Assembly (NCBI GenBank): GCA_963514095.1
Contig: OY741282.1
Coordinates: 13,726,347 to 13,790,346 of the forward strand
Source of the DNA: Eutrigla gurnardus
Lineage: Eukaryota > Chordata > Actinopteri > Perciformes > Triglidae
Direction of reading: 5' to 3'
DNA: 64,000 bases
The stretch's first letter is position 1. Each line of letters starts with the position of its first letter. Under the pieces are notes generated by a model, which saw only the letters and a program-made list of their open reading frames with translations, had not been told where the DNA came from and did no database searches. Below are positions 26,001 to 39,100 of the stretch, piece by piece. The position numbers were made by a program, and so were the translations under genes.

Positions 26001-27578
26001 ATTATGTAACATTTTAATAATATGTTCTTGTGTTGTCCCAGAGTGCCTCCACCCAGCCAGTTTACGGCAGAGAAAACAGGTATCACTCGCTCTGATTATA
26101 CTATCATGTTTTGAATTGATTATTAATGGGGTTAAAAAGTATTATTTAATATATTATAAAAATATTTGTCCTTCCTTAGATTTTCTTCTTATATTACACT
26201 TTTTTTTAACTAAAACTTTATTTAATGAGCGAAAATCTAGCTTGAGCTTCATTTTCAATATGAAAACAATATAAATTATTATTCACACTCCTTTAATTGA
26301 TTTAGAAATCCTTCAAGGACCTTTGATAATACGGTTAAGTTTGAAATAGACCTGTTAACAGACAGAGAACATTAGCAGATTTCCACATTTTTTGGAATAA
26401 CAGTTTGAGTGAGATTAAAGTGTTCGTTAGAGCTTAAGCACTGAAATCAGCTGCAAGTTTTAAATTTGATTCCAGAATACATAAATCTCGAGTTTCTTCA
26501 AGTAAAAGAAATAACATAAAAAAAATAAAAATATTATATTTATCACATCACTGACTTCTTCCCCTTGTTATCACAGATCAGCAAGCAATTGACGAGGAGG
26601 TATATGATGATGTCGACTCGCAAACCTCTCCTCCCCCTCCTCCCATCAGCAGGTACAAATACATACAGTATTAAAAAAACATTCCATACTGTTAAGATTT
26701 ATGATGTATTTTCAAAAAGTGTCACAGAACATAATTTTGCTGACAAATAAATAATAAGTAAGCAAAGAATCGTTTGATTTTGCTCTCCAGCATTCCATCC
26801 CAGAGAGGCAAAAGCAAGAGCGATGAGATGGACCCGAAGAAGCAGAAAAAGTTGGAGAAAGAGGAGAAGGAATTCAGGAAAAAGTTTAAAGTTAGTTGCT
26901 TTATTATGTCTTTAAGCATGTTTAGTTCAGTGTTACCACGATCACACCTGCTGACAATGCTCTTTAATGCAAATTTTTTTTTAAATGCATTTATAGTTTA
27001 ACTACAAATTGATGATGTCATTCTCTTTCAGTATGAAGGAGAAATACAGGTGCTGTACCAGGTGACTGTCGCCCCGACACTGACCAATAAGAAGTGGGGT
27101 GTCAAAGAGCTTCCAGTCAAGGCGGGCGAGAAACTGGACGTCGTTGTGAAAGCCGTGGACAACAAGCTGATCTGTCGGAACGACGAGGGCAAGTGTGAGT
27201 ATCTGCTGCTTGGTTCTTTGTGTTCTTATACAAGATTCAGATTTTCATTCTTCGCAAACAAAAAAATGGGAGAATCCAAGTTCAAAATCTGCCTGTTTGT
27301 ATTTTACAGTTGGCTATGTTTCAACCAACTACATCGACATGGAGTGAGTATCAAAAACATTCACACGTTCACACACGCAGTCAGAGAAAGAGACATTTAA
27401 TAACATGCCGTCTGCTTTCTATGTTGGTTCACAGCGATGGTGATATCTACGATGATATTGGAGATGGTATGTTTTTCAGCTGATCTTTCATCATTTCATA
27501 TAAATATAACATTTACCATTTAAAAAAAACAACAATATTATATTTTTTTTTTCAGATTGTATCTATGACAACGATTAG
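17091..27578 (+). CDS. fyb1: FYN-binding protein 1 (ADAP/SLAP-130)
   Basis: Cytosolic adaptor of T cells, platelets and myeloid cells that links receptor signalling to integrin activation through SLP-76, FYN and SKAP partners. Coding exons: 17091-17093 (ATG only), 19974-20904, 22626-22761, 22859-22932, 23332-23354, 23861-23910, 24202-24334, 24439-24598, 24779-24899, 25140-25159, 25287-25359, 26042-26079, 26577-26652, 26791-26890, 27032-27194, 27310-27343, 27435-27466 and 27556-27578 (2190 nt, 729 aa). The N-terminal half is a disordered Pro/Lys/Ser region (KPNRPPKVNLESFKRG near 300). Two helically extended SH3 domains follow, each preceded by a charged helix. The first runs from FKLVGPLEVIHQGKA, with GRWLGRTQDGS and IGYVKTTSVEID; the second from FKYEGEIQVLYQVTV to FGYVSTNYIDM. 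Acidic tyrosine motifs recur: CYDDIDD, MYEDLDE, VYDDID, IYDDVID, VYDDVD, IYDDIGD, and the C-terminal CIYDND as in mammals. Confidence 0.95.
17094..19973. other. First intron of fyb1, no gene seen
   Basis: A 2.9 kb intron follows the ATG codon directly. It includes a short tandem GCTAGCTCCA-type triplication near 18200-18237 and otherwise shows nothing recognisable on either strand. Confidence 0.6.
20905..22625. other. Second fyb1 intron, no gene seen
   Basis: A 1.7 kb intron without coding signal. It holds a purine-rich GAGGAAGTAAG motif near 22206 but no other feature I can support. Confidence 0.55.
25483..25573 (+). CDS. fyb1: Candidate alternative 3' terminal exon of fyb1
   Basis: A consensus acceptor (TTGGCTCTCTAG) at 25482 opens a stretch that joins the donor at 25359 in phase. 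It encodes SPVDSSPSPVKP, then RGFLWRFDRNRRPLSTKV, then a TAA stop. The peptide is proline-rich and then strongly basic and aromatic. The normal next exon (26042) also joins 25359 in phase, so this segment is not needed for the full-length protein. No good donor follows that would restore the frame, so it would act as a last exon, giving a form without the second SH3 domain. It could also be a chance ORF or a decayed exon. Confidence 0.4.
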
Positions 27579-29518
<1,940 letters not shown>

Positions 29519-29539
29519 ACTTCCGCTCTGCCCGGAAGT
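29519..29539 (+). promoter_or_regulatory. Paired ETS (GABP/NRF-2-type) sites at atp5me
   Basis: ACTTCCG (29519-29525) and CCGGAAGT (29532-29539) are ETS cores in opposite orientation, about 25-40 bases upstream of the ATG. Paired ETS sites near the start of TATA-less genes for respiratory proteins are the known binding context of GABP/NRF-2. Confidence 0.55.
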
Positions 29540-29561
29540 CCGTCACTTATTCGTTTCCACC

Positions 29562-30888
29562 ATGGTTCCTCCGGTCGCAGTGTCACCGCTCATCAAGGTA
29601 ATAACAAACATTAATTTCCCCTGAAAATTGTCAAGGTTGTGATTTTGTCAATTTAATGCGTAATTAAAACGCCAACTTTCCTCTTTGTGTGCATCTATCC
29701 GCTAACTGACCGTTGACGTTAACTGCCAGTTTGTTAGCTAATGCTAGCAATGACATTGGCAGACTCGTGCATTTCCTACACACACAATTGGGTTAAAATA
29801 TGAATAATCTTCCAGGTCTGTGTGTGGTGAGTTCGTAATTACCATTACCCTACTAACGTTATTGGCAGAGCTGCACTCTTTAATCGTTTTGTAATGTAGT
29901 TAGCCTTATTCACTTGCGCAGCTGAAGAGGACAAGTGGACCTCGCTCCTGTTATAGCCGTAACGTTGAATGAGCTAGTAGTGTTTAGAAGCAGTGAGGAG
30001 GACATCTTAAATATTGTCAAAGACAAATAACCGGACACGTATCACACAGTGAGCTGGTTAGTCACAGTCGTTTTACCAGCCTATAATTGTAAATGTTTGT
30101 TCTTTCAGACGGCAAGATGGTCTGCTCTGCTGATCGGCGTCTTCTATGGCAAACAGCGGTTTGGTAAGTTCTGCGCATGCGCGATTCGTCTATCTGTCAA
30201 TGTCCAAACTTCAAGGACAACAGTCAGAAAAAAAGTTATCCAAACGTTTTAAAAGTGTCATTTAGTCCAATAAACGGTACTTTAACGGTGCTTATATCAC
30301 TAAAAAAAAAAAAAAATCTGAAACACCTGGACTACCCTTACTTTTACATGGGAGGCAAATTCAGATGAGTTCTCATCATTTAAACATGTAGTTTTTCTAA
30401 TGGGATATTAAGATGATTAATATTTGTTGCATATCTGCCTGGATTGAGTGGACATAATCCTGTTTAGATCTTTAACATATATATGTTGTGAATCTATAAG
30501 TAAACTGTGACTCTTATTTCTACATGATTAGGATACTTTTTTACACTACACAAAGCTAAAATAAAGACCATCAGGGTTTGTTTACGAAATAACGACCGGT
30601 TGTTGTTGTGTTGTTGTTGTTCAGACTACCTAAAGCCCATTGCAGAGGAGGAGAAGAAGGTTGAGGCGGCGGAGAAAATGGCCAGAGAGGAGCAGGAGCG
30701 CATTTACAAACAACTGTCTGAAGGTAACACAGGACCACACACACACTCTTTGTTCCTGTCAAACACAGCTTTTATTGTGGTTTTCCAACAGGGAATGCCA
30801 CATTTCAACATCACGTTCCCAAACTGTCTTATTTACACACTTTCCCCTTGTTCTCTTTCCAGCAAATTCTGACACCATCCTCAAATGA
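29562..30888 (+). CDS. atp5me: ATP synthase membrane subunit e
   Basis: Small inner-membrane subunit of mitochondrial F1Fo ATP synthase that helps dimerise the enzyme and shape cristae. Four coding exons: 29562-29597, 30109-30163, 30625-30723 and 30863-30888 (216 nt, 71 aa, close to the 69 aa of the human protein). The N-terminus MVPPVAVSPLIK is nearly identical to mammalian subunit e. The membrane segment ARWSALLIGVFYGKQRF carries a GxxxG-like dimerisation stretch, and a charged helix follows (YLKPIAEEEKKVEAAEKMAR). It ends in DTILK, like human DSILK. The start sits in a strong Kozak context (CCACCATGG). It is convergent with pde6b, as in the human ATP5ME-PDE6B pair. Confidence 0.96.
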
Positions 30889-30924
30889 ACGACCTCTGGA
30901 CCTGCATCATAATGTTCCAAACTT

Positions 30925-30930
30925 AATAAA
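30925..30930 (+). terminator. atp5me polyadenylation signal
   Basis: AATAAA lies 37 bases after the stop codon, giving a very short 3' UTR. Confidence 0.75.
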
Positions 30931-31135
30931 AACAAAACATATTTTTCATGTAATAATCAGTGTCTGTTTTCCATGTGTCCATCTTCATACTTAAATAGAA
31001 AATTACACCAAACTGGTTTGTCATCTAATTGAGGAGGATAACTCAAATTAAACTTTGAGTCTTCAGTTTGTAAATTGCATGTAATACAAAGACATAACAT
31101 ACTGTAGCACACGCACTTTTTCACTAGAGTGCAGG

Positions 31136-31161
31136 TGTGTGTGTGTGTGTGTGTGTGTGTG
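31136..31161. repeat. (GT)n microsatellite
   Basis: About 13 GT units. Confidence 0.9.
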
Positions 31162-31989
31162 CCTGTCCTTCAGTAGGAGATGAGCATGCTTGTAATCCCG
31201 GCCTAGTTTAGCAGCAATCCCAGGATTGGGGTCAGGGACCCGTAGTAGAAAGTGCAGTGTGGACAGAAGTGTTCTCTCAATGCTCTTGTGCAATGTTGTT
31301 ACCTCCATCGTGAACTCTGCATTACCTTACAGCATTATATAGTACATGCTACAGCATTGCAATTCTGATAGCATAGACGAGTGATTGCAGATGAGGTTAT
31401 AGTTCTCAAATAAAATTAGTCTTCGTTTTCAATAAATTAAACTACTGATATATCCATAAAAGTCAATTTCCTCAACTGGATGCTAAGTCTGGGAATAATG
31501 AGTTGCCAAACAATATGTATCAAGCTAGTGATATTTTAGTTTGTAAACAAGTTTCAGTTTTCATCCCCGGCAATAAATCACTCGGTTACCCCCATAAAAA
31601 TACATTTGCTTTATTTGGGGCATTGTTGTACACATGGAGAGGCAAGCGTTAAAATACCGACTGTAAAGTAAGTCTATGTTAAGGGTTATTACGTCCACTG
31701 CATATCAAGGTACATGCCTAATATTACATGGTCTTCTCTGATGCACCCACACTTGTTCATTAGTAAGTTGAGGCAAGAATCGTTAAAACCACATTTTAAT
31801 AATTTAAGGGAATACGAAGTGACTTAACGCCCCAATGGCCACAAACCACACACTTTCACTAATTAAAAAAAGTAGCATCTATATCTTAACTAGAAAAATA
31901 TTATTTTTTTTATATTTACAGGGAGGAAGGAAGTATGTACAAGTCATTACAAGAAGTTCTTTTGTCTCAATCAGCTGTCGGCAGATGCA

Positions 31990-32220
31990 TGACAGATAAG
32001 TGGTTTGTATGGTTGCCTCACAACAGTCCTGGCTTCAGATCACTGACCTGATCCTTTCTGTTCAGTCCTCTCACATCAAAATACATCATCACTAGCTATT
32101 TTAAATACCATTACTGTCCCTGAACAAGACACTGGCCCCAGAAGCCGAGTTAGTCCTGGGTTTGGGGCTCTAGAGCTCCTGAACCCTGCTCCTATTGAGG
32201 ATGGGTCCAACCAACCAACT
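31990..32220. repeat. Diverged fish interspersed repeat
   Basis: The segments TATGGTTGCCTCACAACAG and CCCTGAACAAGACACTGGCC, in this order, resemble from memory an abundant fish repeat containing CTGTCGCCTCACAGCAAGAA and CCTGAGCAAGACACTGAACC. The copy is degenerate and its borders are approximate. Confidence 0.35.
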
Positions 32221-33185
32221 CGTTTCCAGATTCAACATTCTCTTATTATATATTATATACAAGACATTTGTAATTGTTTATTCACAAAACATAATATATT
32301 CTCAGTTCCTCTCTAATGTATGTACAGTATGAAGGCATCATGATAAGCAACTACAGGCTTGTTTGCAGACAGTTAAGCTAAAGTTCTAAGCCATTGCCTC
32401 TATATTCATATAAAGTAATACTCTACAAAAAAAGCATAATTTACTGACAGTCTCAAGCTTGTCTATCTTTGGCTCTCTGCAATAAAGGTAAACAGACTCT
32501 CATTTGTAAATGGAATGTGACTGGAAGTAGAGAACATGGAATTATTGTGAATATATGTACAGGAGTTAAATTACAGTTTTATGTACTAATTAAATTAATT
32601 TACATCCCGAATCCCTAAATAAATATTACATAATGTACAATATACAGTATGTTTGAAAAGAACGCTCCAAACATGATATACAATCTACAGCAAATAAGTA
32701 CTTGTGTACTTACTACACAGAAGTATTTACATATTTCCTCTCTTTTTTGCTGTGCTTCATAACTACATTAAAGAAACTAAAGAAGCGGATATCGTATGAG
32801 GATGAGTAAAAGCCTGAGATTCAAAAATCATTGATTCACATTTAATAAAAGCAGAAGTAGTCATGACTGTTGTTCCTCAGTGATGCTTTCCAAGATGTGG
32901 TTTCCTGCTTTGGTCTGAATTCATTTTTGGCCTCTTTGTGTCCTCTAAAGACAAATCTTTGCTCTTCTTGGTGTGGATTCTCTCCTTGTTGAGGTTTTTC
33001 CTTTTCTGATGCGAACCTGAAGAAATACTACGGTGCTGTGCATTCACTCACATATCCGTCTTCCTGACTTTATTGCATGTTTTCCTTGGCGGTGAGATTG
33101 ACTGGCTGGCTGGCTGCGGTGCTCAGGTAATTCTGAAGTCAGTCAGCTGTGTGCACTCCCATCACGTGCACGGCCTTTTGACCTT

Positions 33186-36100
33186 CTAGCACACTGAGCA
33201 GGTCTTGGAGCCTCCAGCGCTGGGGTTTGCAGCAGCTGGTAGACAGACACGTATCGAAGAAGGAGTCAGTACATTTGTGGATCAGCAACATTTATCAATT
33301 AGGCATGCTTTTGTCTTTTGGCTAATTTCAGTATTCAAAATAAACACAAGTGTTTCTGGGATGCTGGTACTTGCTCTCCATAGAGTCACACTTCAATGAA
33401 AGCCATCAGGTGATACACAAATGACTGAGCCTGGGCAAAGATCATGGCAACAGTTCTAATACATTTAACAGTTGTGCGATTATTCCAAAGAATCACTGCA
33501 CCTTTACTGCCTGTGGTTCCCTCTTTAGCAGCCTTCTCATCCGCTATGGCTTTCATTTTAGCCTCATACTCTTCTTTTTTAGCATTCCACTCCTTCCTGT
33601 TGTTTAGGATGCCGTCCAGCATGGGCTGGATTTGTGGGTGGAAGCGAGAAAACTCCTAAAAAGAAAAGATGTTAAAAAAAAGTGAGTGAGCGCATGTGCT
33701 TTTATTTGGTCAGACCTGCCATAAAGGTTGATGAAATTACACAAATTTGCTTTAGGCAAACTAAAAAGAACCACATAATCAGTGCAGTGTTAAACATTAC
33801 CTTATAGACAAATGTGCAGACGAAGTCAATGAAACCACACTGCATCTTTGGTAGTTCTGCGGAATGGTTCCTGTCCATCATGGGCTGGTGGGAGGGACAG
33901 AAAGTGCTTCAGTCACTCAAAAAACATTTTCTCCATAGTTTCTGAGAACTGGTGAGTTCATGTTTTTAACATTTTTGTGCTAAGGAGCTTAATGTGCACA
34001 CTTGATCCATGTGTCACTGTGGGTTGCTTAAACACGAAAACAGACCAAATGTGTCAGTATTTCAGTATCTGCACAACTTGCCGCTGTCAACAAGGCAACA
34101 GGCCACTGGATAGTAAAAAAATCAACAAAAAAAACACAACAAAATACAACAGAAAATAAAGCAAAGGTTTCTAATTCTTGTGTTCCATATATTCAATATT
34201 TTATTCAATCAACAGCCTCTCCAGTGTCAGTATAAAAATATACACACATTCACAAAAGCAATTTGTAAACTCACAATTGGTTGTTGCTCCAGTACTGTCT
34301 TCTCCAGGTCACCCTGCTCCCAAAACTCTGCTGCTACAGACAAGGCAACCTAAAAAAAAGATTCACACGGTCAGTTATATTTAGAAAAAGCCGGTCACAA
34401 AAACTCAGTGAGACCACTTTTTTTTTCCTGAAACAAATTGTTGTGCTTCTCACCTTGCTCTGTACCTCCCAAGGCTTTGCGATGGCTGACAAGTCACATG
34501 CGGTCATCATCATTGCCCTGAAATATAAAATAAAAGATTATAGCAATATAGAAAAGAAATATAAAAGAAAAATGAACAAAGAACATACATGCTCGTTGTA
34601 CTCACATGACGATTTCTTTTCTGGTCGTTTCTAGAGACATGAAATCGACCCATTTTTTCTCATCCTCATATGTGTGTGAAAGGTCCACAATCTTCTGAAA
34701 CATGGTTCTTTTCCTAGTGAGGTAGGAGGAGAATAGGCATTTTACCATTTATCATTGTATTTTTTACAGTGTAAAGGTAACAGAAAGTAAAAGAGGGAGT
34801 AATCAAGGATAGCGAGTCATTGAGAGACTATGCTGACTTGAAATAGAGAGCCAGGTCAGTGGCGATGATGGCGATGTCCATTAGATGAATCACATGGTCT
34901 ACCTGGCGCCTGTGAAGGTTCTGGTAGATATTCAGTGACTGCAGAGGAGATGACAGAGACGTGCGTCAGTCATATTCGGTGACTGGAGGATGTGTTAAGG
35001 AACGGACAGATCTAGTCGACCTCTCCTTTCTCACCTCGTCAGCCAAGAGGAACTTCCCAATCTCGAGATGGTGTCGTTCCAAGATGGAAGAGCCATGCAG
35101 CTTGGCCAGAGGGTTGCCAGATCTGTTAAACAAAAAACAAATTCCTCAGATAGCAACAGAATTGGACATGACATTTACAACATCAGTTCAGCTTTATGGG
35201 CTATTTAAAGGATCATTGACGCCTTAACTACAGATTGTTGGGGTCTTTGGTCTGGTGGCTTCAGGACAATTATTGTCCAGACTAGGGGCAACAAGGAGTC
35301 AAGTGTCCAATGAGGCACACTACTATGTGGTCCATAAACTGTAGATGCCATTAAGTGAACTTTGAAAGACTCGAAACTTGCTAGAAATATCTAACTCCCC
35401 ACAGCAAACATTATGTCTGATTTTATTGTAATCAAAGCTGTTTTATCAGTGGACGGCCATGCGGTCTAATGGCTTGAGATGCGTTGAAACTTGAACATTA
35501 GCTAACATTTAGATAGAAGGTGGTATAAAGTATGTGCACCTACTGAATACAGTGACTATTAAGCATTATTATGGCACTAACACACAGCGCTTTTATTTTT
35601 GTAGGCCAACTCTCTGGATACAAGAACGCTTACTTGACTTGGTACAAGTTGTTGGTCCCTCTGTGATCAATATCATGAAGGAAGCCAGCAGTTATCATGG
35701 CCATTACCTCCAAGTCAGTGTAGTATCGTTTCAGCACTCCTGTCTGAGCACAAAGAGGCACACGCGAAGTGGTCAGAAGAAAGAAAATACACAACAATCT
35801 TTCAAAGGCACTGAAATGGATAATAAAGTGCTTGCAGGAAAAAGTGCTACCGTTAAGAGTGTGAACATGGTCTGTCCCACATTGAAGCCATGACGCCAGT
35901 TGTGGTAGGTGATTCTCCTGTAGCCTTTACTGATTGAGTACATGAACCGAACCAGCACCTACGAGGAAAGAATCGATTAAATCATGTGGCGCTTTATAAT
36001 AATGGATGACGATGTTGCATGGGTGTGTAGATCACCTCTTGAGGGATCTGGAACTTCTTGACCACCCCGACCTCATAGTACATCTGGATCGCACACTTCA

Positions 36101-39100
36101 CCAGTTCCATTTCTGTGCAGTTAAAGTCTGAAAAGTGGAACTGGTAGATCTCAAACTTCTTAATCAGTGGAGGTAGGTCTTTTTTCTAGGAGGGAAATGA
36201 ACGAAACAAACGTTATTTTAATGAAGTGTCAATGCGCCTTAAGGGTTAGTGTGCTACTTAGGTTGTTAGTGTTACCAAGATATCTAGGAGCTCCTCCTCT
36301 TCACACTCACTGGGTTCCATGCCATAGACTTCTCTGGTGTTCTGGGACAAATGAGACAAACAATGATGTTGTAAGTAAGAATTGACAAAAAAGCAAGCAC
36401 GAGATAATCATACTGAAAAGGACTGTTTCTGTTGACTCTGAAATAATTTCTTTCAAAGAAAGAAGGGAAGGGAAAGTATGCAGTACTGACCAGGACATTC
36501 TGAATCTCATCGTCCCGACATTTGACATGGTAGAGCACCATGTCTTGAGCGATTTCTTTCCGATTCTCCAGCTTGTTCATCTTGTCGTAGGTGTCTGGGT
36601 TCAAAACAGACCAGCCCAGGAACTGGGTCAAAGCCTGATAAAAAGGGATCATGTATTTCACAGATACATCCCAGATGAAATTGCTTGCTAGACTTTTCTT
36701 AACCACATCATATCAAGATGAGCCGTATCACAGTTTTTGATTTGATGCAACCTATTCATTGTATCCAAAAGAATGATGTGACAGAATTCAGTGTTAATAT
36801 ACCTCCATGAGCTGCTCGTCCTGATCATCAAAAGGCTTTCCGTCTTTTCTGTTGTAAAAAGTGGCCACACCAACTATCTCTTCTTTTTTGTTGACGATTG
36901 GCAGCGAGAGAACGTTTTTTATGGTCCAACCACTGCTGTCAAGTGGCTCAGTCTGAAAACAACAAAACAACAAGCAAAAGCATGCATTTTGTTTATTGTA
37001 AAGTCAACTTTGTTACCTTTCAGCTGAGTTTAGCCGTCTTTAATCTCTTACCTGAAACTGGAACATCTCGTCAGCAGCTGCATTCATAATGTTACAAATC
37101 TGAGGAGCAGAAATGAAACCGACTCATTGAGGTGGAAAATGTTCAAATACATTTGTTTTTCAATTGTTTTAACAGCTTGTAGTAATGGAACTTTAATGAA
37201 AAGAAACTCACAAAGCCGCTCTCGGCAACATAAGTAGGCAGGCCGCTACTCAAGGCCCAATGGTCTGGAGTCGGATTGCTGTGTAACAGACGGTCAAGAA
37301 GTTAGCAGATGACCAAATTGTAAATAAATAACGTAAAGCAAACAGTCGAATGAAAAAGATTTACATACGGTATAACCTTGATGTCTTCTTTTCCGTGTAA
37401 AATATAATCAATCACTTTGTAGAAAATTACTTCCTATAGGAATAATAAAACACAGATCAGGTTTAAGGGCAACATACGAGTGTAATAAGTAAGTAATAAT
37501 GTTAGATAAATGAAATAAAAAGAACGTACCCTGCCATCAGGAGTGAGAGGGCCAGAGTAGGGGGGCTGATCTCCCATCAGCACTGGCCAAATATCAAAGA
37601 ACTCCTGGATGAGCAAGAATACATTCAAACCAAAATTGCAGAGAAAAACGTCGGCACTTCATGGCAGCAAATGCATGAACACACACCATGGGATATTACA
37701 TGCAAAGGCAAAGAAAGACACGCTACCTTCTCCTTTGTCATGTCTAGTAGACCGACAGAATAGCGGTCACAGTTGAGGTAGGCTCGGACTGTGTACAAGG
37801 CTTTGTGAAACTGTCGCTCAATGTCTGTCAGCTCTTCAAACACCTTGTTGGCGGACCACAGCAGCAGCTAGGGAAACACAGCACACATGCAGCAGTCAGC
37901 CCAGGCAGAAGCACATGCAGTGTAAACTCTGACTTGTATCGAAACGTGTGCAGGTTAACGTCCTTCACCTGTCCTTTACGGGTCTCGCAGCTGTGGAGGT
38001 AACTCAGGTGGTAGATCTTCAAGTTCAACGTGGCAATTTTCAGATACTTTAAAAAAAGCTAGATGGACAAACAAGAGAATGATAAATACATGATATGATA
38101 CAGTGTTTGGATCAATTTTGGCAGAACAGAGTCAATGACTAGGTTTGTTTGGATCACTCAAGCATTTTGCTAGTTGCAGAAAATTATGTGCAAGTAAAAT
38201 TAATCTGTGTTGATGAAACTGTCATCTGTCATTTTGATACATAACAGACTAAATGACTGATTATAGTAACTGTAGGTAAATTCACATCAGTGTGCAAAAC
38301 AGCTACATGACTCAAAGCTCACTTCAGAATAAAAATAATAATATTTGAACATTATGACAAAACTAAGACATGCGAGATGTGTTGTGATATACAGTCATTC
38401 TTTGACAAATCCCCAACAAACCAGGGAGCTTCATCATTGTGTCGATACTCATTTGGTTTCTATGCTCCATTACACTCTTTTTTTTTAAGAATAAAATAAA
38501 GAGAGTGCTCTTAAATTAATTTGAATTATTGTCTAAAATGTAATAAAATATCATCATTCAAGACATGTTTAATATATTTAATGGGTTAATTTAAAAGGTA
38601 ATGATGATATTCAAGCAACGTCATGTATGTGTTATAGAAATACTAGAGAATTCTTTCAGATAATATATGGTACTGAAATGTTACATATTTATTTTTTTGC
38701 TAATGATGCCATACCCTGTCTTATGGTTACATGCTGATAATAAGATCTAAGTCCATAACTGACCTGACCACCCAAGCTTATTTCCATTCTGAAGCTTAGT
38801 TTACTACCTAATTGGGATTAATGACCTAACGTATACTGAACACACCCCGTTCCGGCTCGTAAAGACCTTGATGATCTACCAGTCGGCCCGAAGGGAATTC
38901 CCTCCCTACTACAGTGAGACACTGATGGTCGTCGTCTTTAAGAGGTATCATCACAATTTGTGATACTCAAGAACAATCAAAACTGTGCAGAAACAGATTC
39001 TGTACAATAGTTAATTTAACAAGGCGTCACTGCTCTGCTCCGACTCTCTATGTGCTTTAGCTGTGTGCTCTTATTGGTGCCTGTGTGATTAGGACTCACA

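Larger units (their letters stand above)
30960..33185. other. Region between convergent atp5me and pde6b
   Basis: No gene seen. It holds a short (GT)n at about 31136-31161 and a diverged repeat near 31990-32220, and should contain the pde6b 3' UTR toward its right end. Confidence 0.55.

Noticed and set aside
38840..38930. GC-richer patch in a pde6b intron that looked like a retroelement or RNA gene fragment
   Set aside because: No tRNA or 5S fold and no coding similarity that I could recognise.
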